Shown in pieces: positions 12,532 through 24,800 of a DNA stretch of 64,000 bases. The first letter of the stretch is position 1, and each line of letters starts with the position of its first letter. The notes under the pieces were generated by a model. It searched no databases, was not told where the DNA came from, and saw only the letters and a program-made list of their open reading frames with translations. Origin of the DNA: Sceloporus undulatus. Lineage: Eukaryota > Chordata > Lepidosauria > Squamata > Phrynosomatidae. The position numbers and the translations under genes were made by a program. The stretch spans positions 111,976,799-112,040,798 of the forward strand of contig NC_056527.1 in NCBI RefSeq assembly GCF_019175285.1. The letters run 5' to 3'.

Positions 12532-13574
12532 GATCACAGAACTCCACTTTCCTTCAATGTAAAGTGTCCTCTTGAGATCTAGCTTCTCCTTTCTAGTCAG
12601 CACCAGTCTGGCTGAAACCAGCTGGCTTGTATGGCACTGAAAATCTGAAAGGGACAAGTATTCAGTTTGTTTTTAGCATCAAAAGGATCAGAATAATGTG
12701 CGTCAGGTGACAGTCTCATGGCAATGATGCCCACTATGATCTGTTCCTAGGTGACCCAAAGGGGAAAGTGTGAGAGTTCAAACTGACAGAGCCCTGCCAT
12801 CTTTAACCCACAATCTTAGTCTGATGCAACACTCTTGGGTTTTATATAATCAAATAACCATGATTATTGTTGTGATGGTTCTCCCTCTGGAGCCACACTG
12901 GCACTTTGGGCCTGTAAACTGATGATAGCAATTTTCATAATTACAAGGGAGGAATAATCCCTTCCGGGATGTTTTGGGGTAGTGAAGCAGACATGAATAA
13001 CTTGTAGTACCACAAGGGATAGATAAATCTGTTGGCTGAACTTTCTTCTAACACCCCCTACTCCTTTGAACCACCATCCAGAACAGGAAGAAATTTGGGG
13101 TTTTTTTTTTTTTTTTTTGTAAATTCCTCAAAGAAACAAATCTCCAACCTCCTGAAATAAAATTATCACTCATTTATACCAGCCAAATTTGACAGCTACA
13201 GCTGTTCTCAGCTTGGAGCACTGACAAGCATTTAAGAGTTATGCACTCAAAGCCTGAATGGATGAGTCTGTTGTTTGTGGTTTCTATAACTGGCAAACTC
13301 ATTGGAAAATTCTTCTCAGAAATCAGATGCAACGAAATCTTCATGCACTCCTAGCACATGTAAGGCATCACATTGCCTAATGTGTGTTGTTAATCTGAGA
13401 AAGCAGTTTAATGGCAGCTATTCACAAGAGGATCTACTGTCTTTCTGATCTTTTGATCATTAGTATGCATCTTTTGTTGTTGTTGTTCTGTTGTTGTTAA
13501 TTCCTGTCATCTGCTTCAACTTGTGTTGATTCTATGAGGACTGCAAACTTAGGGTTTGGGCTTCTTTGATTGAG

Positions 13575-13920
13575 GGGCTAAACAGACTGGCATAAAACGC
13601 CGGCATCGGGGTGGAGTTGGGGGGTGGCAACCACATGCTGCATGCCCTAACTCCACCCTGATGCCAGTGTCACACTGCCCACTGAACCACACAGTGGGTG
13701 GCATTACACCCTTTCTTTGGCGGTGCATTTAGACGCACTGTGCCTAAGAAACCCAGAAGAGCTGCTGCTGGCACAACAAGAGCAGCTTTTTGCCATTCTA
13801 AAAAGGAACACCATTTTTGCTGCTTCTTTTTAGGGTGGCAAACTGCTGGATCAGGCCTGTGATGTGTGGTTGGTGTAGCCCCGATCTGGCACAGAAAGGG
13901 GTGGCAGGACACAGTTTATC
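13575..13920. mobile_element. Probable non-autonomous DNA transposon with internal hairpin
   Basis: GC-richer block with a strong internal inverted repeat at 13602-13665 (ggcatcggggtggagttggg against ctaactccaccctgatgcc). The outer ends (ggggctaaacagactgg, ctgtgtcc-type at the other side) are only weakly complementary, so the bounds are approximate. The flanks look like one interrupted BovB/SINE-type fragment. Confidence 0.45.
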
Positions 13921-13984
13921 AGGGTAGGGTGTTCACATGATATGTCCAAAGTATGATAGCTTCAGTTTAGTCATTTTTGCTTCT

Positions 13985-14095
13985 ATCATAGAACCATAGA
14001 ATCCTAGAGTTGGAAAAGACCACAAGGACCATCTAGTCCAACCCCCCTGCTATGCAGGAACTCACAATCAAAGCATCCCACACATTCAAAAGCTA
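13985..14095 (-). mobile_element. CR1 LINE 3' end
   Basis: 'catagaatcctagagttgga', then 'ccatctagtccaacccccct' and 'atgcaggaactcacaatcaa': the CR1 3' terminus read on the opposite strand. Further copies lie at 23755, 37660, 56779 and 61493. Confidence 0.75.
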
Positions 14096-14829
14096 CAATT
14101 GATCACCAGATATGACTATATAATAGAAATTAGATCAACACAAGAACCAGCATTTGACATTATCAGACAAGGGAAATTGGAAGTATAATCCAATGGCAAT
14201 CCAAATGCAATCATGGGGTTTAACATTATTGCGTGATAGACTACCACTATGCAAATTCAGGCAATGGCATGCTATTTTTGGGCAATGGGAAGCCAGTTCG
14301 AACACAATTCGCATTCATGTAAATTTGCTGAACTAGTGAATTCACGTAAATATTCTGGCCCCACTTTATTTTCATTCGAAATTAAGAGAAATTCCTCCAT
14401 TATCAAAAGCTTGTTAGGACTTCATCACATCAGGCTCCCCAGGCCCCACAAACACATTGAAGAGGACTAGAATCATGCCCCATTGCACTCTGTGACTGGA
14501 CATTTATTGAAACTGCTTTGGTTTAAACATATCACACATGCATGAACAGTGGAAAAGCAGAGTGATTGAAATGTATTGATGGTTTTTGCCCATCAGTGAG
14601 GAGGAGCACTCCAGTAACAAATGGATTGCAGACAAGCTACTGGACAGACACAGTGTTGTGTGAGAAGGTACAGCCACAGATGGTACTATCCTACTCTAAT
14701 TCCACTTATCGATCCTTGTGTGATAAAGTTCTTAGTATCAATAAATTTAATTAAAACAAACAAGGATGCTGCATCCTAGGAAAATAGAAACTGTGTGGAA
14801 TTTTGTTAGGGGTTTACACTTGCACAAAC
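14096..14829. other. Unassigned non-coding DNA
   Basis: No exon or recognisable LINE domain. Stretches such as 14140-14470 look repeat-derived (unusually rich in short motifs like aattcacgtaaatatt), but I could not pair termini. Confidence 0.35.
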
Positions 14830-14949
14830 AGCACACAGGACATGGCATCTTCAGATAATCCAGCCACAGATGCTGGCAAAACATCAGGAATAAACTCTTC
14901 TAGACCATGGCCACATAGACCGAAAACCCCACAAAAAACTATGGATGCT
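14830..14949 (+). mobile_element. Penelope-like repeat, split by an L1
   Basis: Contains 'cagccacagatgctggc', 'aaacatcaggaataaactct' and 'catggccacatag', continuing to 'ctatggatgct'. The remainder of the repeat ('ggccatgaaaaccttcgac') lies on the far side of the L1 at 19103-19125. Comparison with 31600-31715 shows that the ribozyme-like core here is decayed. Assignment to Penelope-like elements is an inference from the hammerhead-like motif in the better copy. Confidence 0.55.
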
Positions 14950-16265
14950 TTTTGGCAGAAAAGACATATCAAAGATAACATCCGAATTATCTTAAATACA
15001 CTCGAATACTTTGAAAAACACAATGAAAAGGAATTGGCATTAATCTTTATAGACTTTGAGAAGGCATTCGATAATGTTAGCCAGAAGGTATTATTTACAA
15101 TGTTAGAACATATGGAAGCAGGGTCTCAGTTTCGAGAATGGATCCAAGAAATCTATAACCAACAGAGGGTAAGGCTGATAATAAACAACAGCAAATCTGA
15201 TGAGTTTGAAATAAGAAGAGGAACACGGCAAGGCTGCCCTCTGTCGCCACTCCTCTTCATATTTGTTCTGGAAGCATTGAACCAATATATTCAAGGAGAA
15301 GAACAGATTCAAGGAATGAAAATTAAAAAAACAGAATACAAGATGAGACTGTTTGCTGACGATGTGGTATACATTTTGGAAAATCCTTCAAATAGCATTA
15401 ATCGTCTGGTCAACATACTTTTAGAATTTGAAAAGATTTCGGGACACAAAGTAAATAGAGATAAGACCAATATGTTAACTAAGAATTTGAGTGAAGAAGG
15501 TATTAGATATTTGGAACAAAAGTCTGGATTCAAAGTGGAAGAAAGTGAAATATCTTGGTGTAACTCTAACCAATAGAAATACGGACCTATTCCATAATAA
15601 TTACTGTATACTAAAGTTTGGAAAGAGATTGAGAAAGACTTGGATAGATGGGGAAAGATACAATTGTCATGGATGGGGAAGATTTCAACTGTGCAAATGT
15701 GTGTTCTGCCTAAGATCTTCTTTTTGTTCCAGAAAATTCCAATATTACATACACTTAAACCACTAGATATGTGGCAAAATGTAATAATGAAATTCATATG
15801 GAACAAGAGGAAAGCTAGAATAAGTAAAAAGAAAAAACAGAGGTGGTTTAGGAGTACCAGATCTGAAAATATATTATTTCTCGGCAGTTTTGTGGTGGCT
15901 AATGGATTGGATATTGCTAGAAGATGACCAGTTGTTGAATCTAGAGCAGGGGTCGGTAACCTACGGCCCGCAGGCCTGATCCGGCCTGCGGGCACCGTGG
16001 GAGCAGCCCCAGGCCGGCCCTGCCACTGATTGCCACCGGCGGCATGCTCCTTCCCCCGCCCTCTGGGATGGCCTCTGCCCTCCCAGAGGGGCGTGGGAAA
16101 GAGCTGGGGCCAGCAGCGCGCTCCTTCCCCAGCCCTCTGGGATGGCCTCTGTCCTCCCAGAGGGGTGGGGGAAAGAGCTGGGGCCGGCGGCGCTCCCCTT
16201 CCCCCCGCCCTGTGGGGAAGCCTTGGCCCTCCCACAGGGCGGGGGAGGGCAGTGGGGCCCTAGTT

Positions 16266-16545
16266 CCTTCTCCCCAAGCCCACGGTTGCTCCACAGCCGC
16301 GGGCCTGGGGAGAAGGAGGCAGGGGTCCCCCTCGTCCTTCTCCCCAAGCCCGAGGTTGCTAAACAGCTGTGGGCCTGGGGAGAAGGAGGCGGGGGTCCCC
16401 CTCGTCCTTCTCCCCAAGCCCACAGTTGCTAAACAGCCGCGGGCCTGGGGAGAAGGAGGCGGGGGTCCCCCTCGTCCTTCTTTTCAAGCCCGCAGTTGCT
16501 GCACAGCCGTGGGCCTGGGGAGAAGGAGGCGGGGGTCCGCAGGGG
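16266..16545. repeat. 70-bp minisatellite, four units
   Basis: Units start at 16266, 16336, 16406 and 16476, each opening ccttct and carrying gggcctggggagaaggaggc. The period is exactly 70 bp and units differ at only a few positions. It lies inside the hAT element. Confidence 0.9.
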
Positions 16546-16683
16546 AAGAGGAGGAGGAGAAGGAGGAGGGAGGAAGGAAGGAAGGAAGGAGCAGGAGGAG
16601 GAGGGAGGGAGGGAGGGAGGGAGGGAGGGAGGAGGAAGGAGGAAAGAAGGAGGAGGAGGAGGAGGAGGAGGAGGAAGAAGAAG
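16546..16683. repeat. Purine-only low-complexity tract
   Basis: Almost pure G and A on the plus strand (GGA, GGAA and GGGA units) for about 135 bases. Such homopurine tracts can form triplex structures and tend to mutate in length. Within the hAT element. Confidence 0.9.
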
Positions 16684-16788
16684 ACATGCGCTCTTTCTGC
16701 AGGTGAGACAGTGTGACTTTCCAAAGTGCATTTCTGTGTATTTTCAGTGCTTTCAATGCTAAAAGGTCTGCTTTAACAATGAGAGTGG

Positions 16789-16828
<40 letters not shown>

Positions 16829-16949
16829 ATGTCAGTTTGTGGGACATGCACTCTTTCTGCAGGTGAGACAGTGTGACTTTCCAAAGCGCATTTCTGTGTA
16901 TTTTCAGTGCTTTTAATGCTAAAAGTTCTGCTTTAACAATGAGAGTGGT
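16684..16949. repeat. 106-bp direct duplication around (GAT)n
   Basis: Copies at 16684-16789 and 16844-16949 both run from acatgc-ctctttctgcagg to aacaatgagagtggt and differ at about four sites. Between them lies a (GAT)n microsatellite (16788-16829). Within the hAT element. Confidence 0.9.
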
Positions 16950-19125
16950 TTCGGCAGTCCCCTTCGGCCGAAAGTGCCCCTTGGAGCCCGTTCGGCCAAA
17001 GGAAGGGGCCAAGGAGGAGAGGGCAGGCACATGCCTCCTCCTCCCCGAGGGGCTTTGGCAGCCCTGAGGTGTCCTTCAGAGAACACCTCAGGCCTGGCAA
17101 AGCCCCGAGGACAGGAGCAGGGGCCGCACGCCTGTTGCTCCTGCCCCTCACGGCCCCTTACTGGTCCCCAGATGTCTCTGAGAGGCAGCTGGGGGCCAAG
17201 GAAGGGCAGGAGGAGCAGGCACGCGTCTGTCACCCCCTCTCCCAACCCCCCCCCCCTTCTAGCTGTCTCTCAGACAGCTGGAGGTCGGGAAAGGGAGCAG
17301 AGAAAGCCCCACCCCCAGAGGGTGGAAGCTCCGCCCCCGGCATGCGACCCCGCCCCCGGAGGGTGGAAGCTCCCCCCCGATTCGGACCCCCAGTTGTCTG
17401 AGGGACAGCAACCCGGCCCCTGGCTCAAAAAGGTTGCCTACCCCTGATCTAGAGGGAGAAAACTTAAGATTTGGATTACACGGTTATTTATTTTACAATA
17501 AAGCCAAAATACATAGGGAGAGTAAACATCATATCCTAATAAGAGCAATGTTAAAAGTATGGGAAAAATTGAAACCGAGGCTGTGTAACCAAATTCTTCA
17601 AAGTTGTTCCCCACACGAGGCTTTCTTTGGTAGAGAGGGTATCCCAAGAAAGAAGTGGCTTAGATACTCAGATATAAATAAAGACACACAAGAGAAAACT
17701 GAATTTAAAACTCAGGAAGAGTTACTAGCATCTGGTATTAACTGCCACTGGTACTTGTTTAGACAATTGAAAGAAAGATGGAAATTAGATATGTTGGAAC
17801 CAGGTTTATTAAGGACAAAAACTGAATGGGAAGAAATAATGGGAAAAGGGAAGAAAAAGGCTATTGCTAGGTTTTACAAAATTATTCTTTGTTGGAATAC
17901 GGAGTAAGAGGTCATAAGACATAGTATGGTGAAATGGGCTCAAAATGTGGGGCACAATATCCCATATAAAAGTTGGGAAAACATTTGGATTAAAGGATTA
18001 AAGAATACAGTTAATCAAGATCTGAAGGAACACGTTTATAAGATGATTTACAGATGGCATCTCCCTCCGCAAAGAATCATATTAATACATAAAAATAGCA
18101 ACCCAGAATGCTGGACGTGCTTAAAATCAATAGGGACCTACTACCATATGTGGTGGACCTGTGAAATAGCTAAACGATTTTGGTTAAATGTGTATTAAAT
18201 AATTAGTAAAGAACTAAACATCCAAATTTCATTTCTCCCAGAGGTATGTTTGCTAGGGATGATTGAGGGAAACATGGGGGAAAATATGGCAAACTTTTGT
18301 TCTATTTGTTTACATGTGCCAGAATTGTTTATGCAAGATTTTGGAAATCGAATCAAGTTCCCTCTATGGAAAAATGGCTGATGAAAGTATTTGAGATGGC
18401 AGAACTGGACAGAATAACTTGCTGGATAAAAGAAAAAAACAAAGAATGTATAAAAGAAGAATGGGAACCTTTTTATCTCTATCTAAAAAGGAAATGGATT
18501 GATACTGTGTTGATCTGATGTAATTTACTGACATGTCTTATATTTATAATAAGCAAGATTAGTACCCAAGTACCCATACCTTATACAGTACTGAATATCT
18601 GTAAATAAGAAGGGAAGAAGGGAAAGGTAGATAAAGTAAAACATTAAGTTTAGAGGAAAAAGAATTTTTAAGGGGAAATACAATACAACCCCTTCATAAA
18701 CTTGCTAAAATGCCAAATGATAGAATCCATTTAGAAGTAATGAGAAAAAGAAGTTTACTTTTGTAGTTATAAAACTAAAGTAAATACTTTCCAGAATAGA
18801 GGAGAATAGGATCACGTTTTTCTTTGTACGATAAATCTTAAGGGAAACTTTTATGTTTTGATGAAGGGTCACTGTAGATAAAGACAAAAACTTAAGATAA
18901 AACAAAGAGAATAATTACTGGAAAAGTAGAGATTTCAGCAATGGGAAGTGCTGATGTATGTTATATGTTATTTTAGACATGTAATTGTAAAAGGTGTTAT
19001 GTCATGTTGGATTTATGTCTATCAATGTGTTATGTAATTAGTCTATGTGTGTATGTGAGAAAAGCAAAAATTAAAAATTTTAAAAAACTAACTATGGATG
19101 CTGGCCATGAAAACCTTCGACTTCA

Positions 19126-19869
19126 ACGCACAGGACTGTTTCACCTTAGCTCAGTTCTCACCACAATCCTACAGAGCAGAGTTATTCTCCAAACAGGATT
19201 CAACAAAGTTACTTTTCTTTTATCAGGAAGCTCTTCTAAGCAAATGTGTTTATGGAGCCCAGTTGAAAGTCTACATTTTGAATGCCATGAAATGTGCAAC
19301 TGCACTTGCAGAAGTAATTGTGGGATTACACAGGACAAAAGAGATAGCAACAGGTTCTTACAGTTCCTTGGTGAATGTCCTCTTTATCTTGTCCATTCTA
19401 TTGCTTTCATATTGAGAATTGATGCTCTCTGTCTTGACTTCACAATTCACTTCCTCCTGTGAACTCCTTTCCAACTCATGTTCTACCAAGTCACAGCAAC
19501 CCCTACCCCAACAGTTCTCTAATAAATAACTTAAGATGATCTTTTATTAAGGACTCCAGACCCCAGCTTCCATATAGGTTAACATGTACAGGTTAGCATC
19601 ATGTTGGTTATTGCAACTACAGCAGACCCATTCAATTAACTATTGAGTGGTCAGTCAACATGTAGGTGAATCCCATCAGTTCAGTGGGTACACTCCAGTC
19701 AAGACCTCTTCCTCTCTGATAGACATCTCATATAGCATATAATGTGGCGGGGTATTTGTCAGTTAAATGGAACTTCATTGGCCTTATTTTGTTCTGGGGC
19801 CAGAAAAATTCTGGATCTTCTGGTTCCAAAGTCTTGAGTTCAGTAGCTAACCCTCTGCTTTCTTGGGTG
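19126..19869. other. Unassigned non-coding DNA
   Basis: Follows the end of the Penelope-like repeat. One open frame of about 105 codons (19098-19415) starts inside that repeat and resembles nothing I know. No splice-flanked exon is visible. Confidence 0.35.
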
Positions 19870-20307
19870 GTCGTTGAGAGTGGGGAAAGACAGGTTTAAA
19901 ATGAAAATTTGGAATGATGAGCTGGAAGAGATCCGTCATATCACATCTCTTGATGCCTTTAAAAAGGTGATAAAAACTAATCTCTTCCGATGGGCCTTCC
20001 CAGACTGATCTCTTAAAGAATCGATCCATCCATCTGATCTACCTGTCCTCCCCCCTCCTCTTAATAGGGTCACTCTGGCTTAACCTTGTTGTCATGTACT
20101 GCACTGCTGTTGGGATTTTTATTTGAATTTTATGATTTTTTTTGTCCTTTTAGGGAGGGAGGGAGGGAGGGAGGGAGGGTTGGAGGGTGGTAGTTAATAA
20201 GGGAATGCCTTTTGTATGCTTTATTATTCTTTGCAATTGTTGGTTTTTTTGGTCTGCTGTTACCTGCCTTGATACACCAATAGGAAGAGGCGGGATACAA
20301 ATAAATA

Positions 20308-20345
<38 letters not shown>
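19870..20345 (+). mobile_element. L2-like LINE 3' end
   Basis: Encodes a short stretch near the end of an L2/CR1-type ORF2 (LEEIRHITSLDAFKKVIKTN followed by LFRWAF), then a non-coding tail with a (GGGA)n tract (20154-20178). It closes with 'aggcgggatacaaataaata' and (ATT)n at 20310-20345. The KT-LFRWAF wording is typical of the C-terminus of this group. Confidence 0.7.
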
Positions 20346-20348
<3 letters not shown>

Positions 20349-21854
20349 TTTTTCTGAAAATTCTTTCCAGTGCTCCTACACTCATTGCCCAAGCGTACCT
20401 CACACATGTAGATTTCTTCTGCAGTTCAAATAATTATTGATATATCAATGAACAAAAAAGAAATGACAAAATGCAATCAATAGTTTAGTGGCTCCTCCAC
20501 CTGCATCATATAGTCGGTGGGAGAGGCAACTGTTTATCCAACATAGAGGTTTGCTGTAAAATTATGCAATATGGACCCAACCATGTTCTGATGTGGCATT
20601 AAGTGTGTTCTTCCTAGTGGTGGCTGCAGGCTTCTGGGTCAGAAGGGTAATGACTCCATGCTTGGTTTTAGCTCAAACTTAATCACCCAATGTTCTAATT
20701 TATTTTAATTTGAACCTATTTAAAGTTCATACTCAAATTTGGAGCAGACTCATCACCTCACTGACATGGAAGTCACCAGTCAGCACTGTTCATCTTCTGC
20801 ACTATCTCCACTGTGCTCATTGGTATGCTCCACTTTAGTTGTTCTACTGTCACACATTGGTGACTGCACCAAAATGACAATGTTGAACTTGTAGTACATA
20901 CTATTTTATCTTTTTAACTATTGATCTTATTTAAAAAACCAACAACCTGTGCTCACTTTAGGTATTTTTCTTTCCTGGACCGATAAAGAATATAAACTTA
21001 TGATTTTCCTTTAATTTCAATTTAGCAGTTTGTCAATACCACAGATGTTTGACACTAGCAAGACAAAGTGTGTAATATTAATATGGATTAATCCATTGCA
21101 AGCACCAGATCCTATCTGATTTTGGAATCTAAAGCAGGTCCAGTTAATCCTTGGACAGGGGCCCATCAAAGAATACTAGGTGCTGTATTTTAGGGGAGGT
21201 CAATGCCAAACCATCTCTGAGTATGCTTTGCCCACGAAAACTCTGTAAATTTCATGTGATCACTATAGGTCAGTAAGTAACTTGAAAGTGTACGCATACA
21301 CACATACACACACACACACACACTATTGCAAATGAGGTCTTCCCATTAGATTTTCAAGCATTCCACTTTTTAAACATACAAGTAAATGTTTTGCAGACTT
21401 GTATCTAGTGTGCTAAAAGGTTCACTGTTTTCTGTAGGCATTTCCCAGATGTGGGCCACTTGTTTACTCCTTATTCAGGTGGACCAGGCATGTTGTGTTG
21501 TGATATTTCTTCTATAATGTGACCAAGAAAGAAATAGTAAATATGTCATTACATCTTCTCTATAATTATCATATTAGCTATGATTGCTTATAGTACGTCT
21601 CCAAATCCACAAGGGGTTTGTAGAAACACCAGCAAAAGTATAACCTAGCTCCATACACACAATTAATATCTTCTGGTACTCCTCAGAGCTGAGGAGACAA
21701 TCAAGGCTTTGTCTGTTTGTTCATTAATATGTTATGCTCTACAATTCTGGGCTTAAACCAAGTGAGGCAGTCATGTAGACACATTGAAACGACACTATGG
21801 AATCCAATCAATCAATATAAAGGAAGAAGACTTTCATGCAAGATTGTGCTGTTG
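20346..21854. other. Unassigned upstream region of V2R-B
   Basis: No coding exon. Contains a (CA)n tract near 21297-21323. It must include at least part of the V2R-B 5' flank, but no TATA box or initiator can be assigned with confidence. Confidence 0.4.
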
Positions 21855-24800
21855 ATGGTGTGCTTATTCATTTTGCTGCCTCAGTCAGTATGCTATGTCC
21901 CTGTTGTGAAATGCAATATTAGTGATCCTATTCCTATTCTTCACAAGTACAATCAGTTTGGAGATCTCAGCATTGCTGCCGTTGTTTCTCACATCTACAG
22001 ATTTTCTAATCCAATGAGTTTCCAAAAACATCCCTCTGGAGAACTCGGTGGTCAACCGGTGTAAGTTCTTCATTTATTTACTTACAAGATTAATACAAGA
22101 TGACCTCTCCTTAGCAGCCAAGATAACTAAACTGAGACTGTCTTAGAAGCCAAGATGACTAAAGTGAGATTGGACACATCATGAAAAGACACAGGTCATT
22201 AGAAAAGAAAATAATGCTAGTTAAAGAAGAGCCAATAAGAAAAGAGAAATACTGTATTATGGGTGTATAGACCGAATCAAGTAAGACAAGGTCCTAAATG
22301 TGTCAAACCTGAGCAGGGCAGTTGATGACCGAGTGTTTTGGAAACCTCACATTTGTAGGGTCATCATAAGTCAAAATCAAGTTGATGGCAATTAACAACA
22401 AGAAAGGCTGGTATTCTCCTTTGAATCAAATGATTCTCAAGTTAGACTACAGTGGGTTATTATAACACATATCTTTCAAATAAATGCATAAATGCAGGAT
22501 GTCTGAGCAGTCTTGTTTTATAAATTTCATGATTTCTAATAACTGGAAATGCCTCATTAATGTTGATGTTTCATGAGTCAGGGAATGAATGACTCCACAC
22601 TGTCTTATTTTCTCTAACCTTAGACAACAGATTAGAAGGTTAGAAATGGGCAGAGATTAAGTGAGCTACACTCATTTGTAAAGAAATTCAGGGGTCTTAA
22701 TTTAGCCGTACCTAATTTCTTTGCTTGGGGTTAAATTCTGAGTGCCTTAGGCTCAATCACATTCAATTTCTTGAACCTGGTTTGGGCTACTGTGAATTGT
22801 GCATGCATCGACTGAGTAACAGGTGGCAGTATACAAAGGGATCTTGCAGCAGCTTTGAGACTAACTGTTCAGAAAAGGCTGTAGCATGTACTTTTGTAGA
22901 TATGACTACTTCCTCAGATGCATAATGGATATTTTCCAAAGCAATGCCAGTATTTTTCGAGTGTTCAGAGAAGTAAAAAAAAATGGAAAGTGCATGGAGA
23001 AATGTCATTTTGCACTTTCATGGACCGTAACCAAATAATCAATGTCATAATTATTGGCTCTTTATTGAATTGAGATTTAGAAGTGTCCTCTTCTGAAGCA
23101 GATGTGCTGTAACACGACATGTGCCATTCAATGCAGAGTACTTTTTCAGACTTATCAGCACATTTCGGCCTTGGTATTTGCTGTAGAGGAGATTAATGAA
23201 AACTCCCAGATCTTACCCAACATCACCCTGGGCTTCAGCATCTATAACAGCCATTTCAGTCCAAGTTGGACTCATCTTGCATCCATGGAACTTCTCTCCT
23301 CAGGGAGGAGATTCACCCCTAACTATAAATGTAACTTGGAGAAAAACCCAATAGTAGCTATTGGGGGACCTGACATTTGTCTCCACATGACACCCACCCT
23401 TAGCCTCTATAAAATGCCACTGGTAAGTCGAGCATATGGAACATAGTTTGGGAATTTTATGGGTCATTTATAACCATCCCAGGAAGAAAAAATGGGGAAA
23501 CAAGGGCAGGGTGAGAGACAGGATTGCTAAGGGTTGGAGTAAAGGTAAAGGGACCTGTCACATATATTTGTTAGCAAACAAAGGGCCATCCATCACTTCT
23601 ATGGGAGAAAATTGCTTAAGTCAAGAGCAGCAACTAAGAGGGTCTGACCCAAATCCCCACGAAATACACTTGTGATGGTGGCAGGATGGAGAGACACATT
23701 TCCTCTGAGGATCCCCCTATGGGCAAACTCATAGAGGGAGAACTCAGAATGTTCTGGAGACATAGGACCATGGAGTTGGAAGAGACCACAAGGTCCAACC
23801 CCATTCTGCCATGCAGGAATTCACAATCAAAGCATCCCTGACTGATGGCTATCCAGCCTCTGTTTAAAAACCTCCAAAGTAAGCCAAGGGCAAAGGGAGA
23901 AAGATGGTGGAAGAGAAAGAAACTGGAACATTTTTGAAGTGGTTTAAACATTAAGACTGTCCTAATTAATCAGAGTAGTTGGAGGGTATGTGGTACCTTT
24001 GTCACTAGCTGAGCTTGAAAGAAGAGAGGTTGTGCTCCAAAAACCAGTAACATTTCAAAGAACTGAACCTATTAGAGTTCAGAAACAGAATATACAAACC
24101 TTATTATTTATGTCCTCTGCTTTTTCCAGCTAACGTATGGCTCTGCTCCAGTAATGAACAATCCAACTGAGTCAGTTTTCTTTCAACAAATGTTTCCAAA
24201 TGAGGTCCATCAGTACAGAGGGATTCTACAGTTACTGCTATATTTTAGGTGGACATGGATTGGTGTTCTTTCTGTGAATAATGACAATGGAGAAAGGTTT
24301 GAACGGGATGTGCTTCCCATGCTTTCCCAGCATGGTGTGTGCTTTGACTTCATAGGAAAATTCCTCTTAATGATTTTTTACAGCGACTTCCTCAAAGTAA
24401 TGGATGAAGGAACAGACATGTACAGAGTTGTCATGGAAAGCACAGCCAATGTGCTGGTCTTGTATGGTGAAATTCAGACTATGGCACTGTTCTGGACATT
24501 GCTCCAATTGCATGAAGTGGAGGATGATATACCAAAGAAGACAAAGATCTGGATTATGACTGCCCAGATGGATTTTGAATCAATTTCCGTTCAAAGAAAC
24601 TGGAACATAGACTTCCTCCATGGAGCTATATCCTTTGCAGCTCCCTCAAAGAAAGGGTTAGGATTCCAGGAATTTCTTCAGATCAGAAATCCTGCTTCAC
24701 AAGAACATGATGGCTTTATTAGGGATTTCTGGGAGCAGGCTTTCAATTGTTATTTCTTCAGCCCTGAAACCCAAGAGCAATCTGAGAGAACCTGCACTGG

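Larger units (their letters stand above)
15947..17446. mobile_element. GC-rich non-autonomous hAT transposon in the L1
   Basis: The left terminus is CAGGGGTCGGTAACCTACGG and the right terminus, reversed, is CAGGGGTAGGCAACCTTTTT. The flanks repeat ATCTAGAG exactly (15939-15946 and 17447-17454), the 8-bp duplication expected of hAT. The 1500-bp body is strikingly GC-rich in an AT-rich setting and holds three kinds of internal repeat: a ~74-bp tandem at 16047-16240, a 70-bp minisatellite at 16266-16545, and a 106-bp duplication at 16684-16949. No transposase domain is visible. The long open frames on both strands follow from base composition. Confidence 0.9.
14950..19081 (+). mobile_element. L1 LINE, 5'-truncated, with a nested hAT
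   Basis: Reverse transcriptase of the L1 type is read in frame at 14950-15576: FIDFEKAFDNVSQKVLF, RRGTRQGCPLSPLLF and LFADDVVYILENPS give the catalytic region with the FADD motif. After a frameshift, 15500-15920 still reads the thumb and connection (KYLGVTLTNR). Past the inserted element (15947-17446) the C-terminal part continues to about 18530 (KWAQNVGHNI, PECWTCLKSIGTYYHMWWTC), followed by an AT-rich 3' UTR. A target duplication of about 17 bp, aaaaaactatggatgct (14933-14949, repeated with a small insertion at 19082-19102), fixes both ends. ORF1 and the endonuclease are missing by 5' truncation, and several frameshifts make it inactive. Confidence 0.9.

Noticed and set aside
15309-16235. 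308-codon minus-strand open frame
   Set aside because: It lies antisense to the L1 reverse transcriptase and runs on into the GC-rich hAT; it has no domain of its own.
15947-17446. CpG island or promoter of a host gene
   Set aside because: The block has exact hAT termini and an 8-bp target duplication inside an L1, and no exon follows on either side that it could serve.
15941-17447. Several long overlapping open frames on both strands of the GC-rich block
   Set aside because: They follow from high GC and purine-rich composition and tandem repeats, overlap each other in all frames, have no recognisable domain, and lie inside a bounded transposon.
19098-19415. 105-codon open frame after the L1
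   Set aside because: It starts within the Penelope-like repeat remnant, resembles no known protein and has no splice context.
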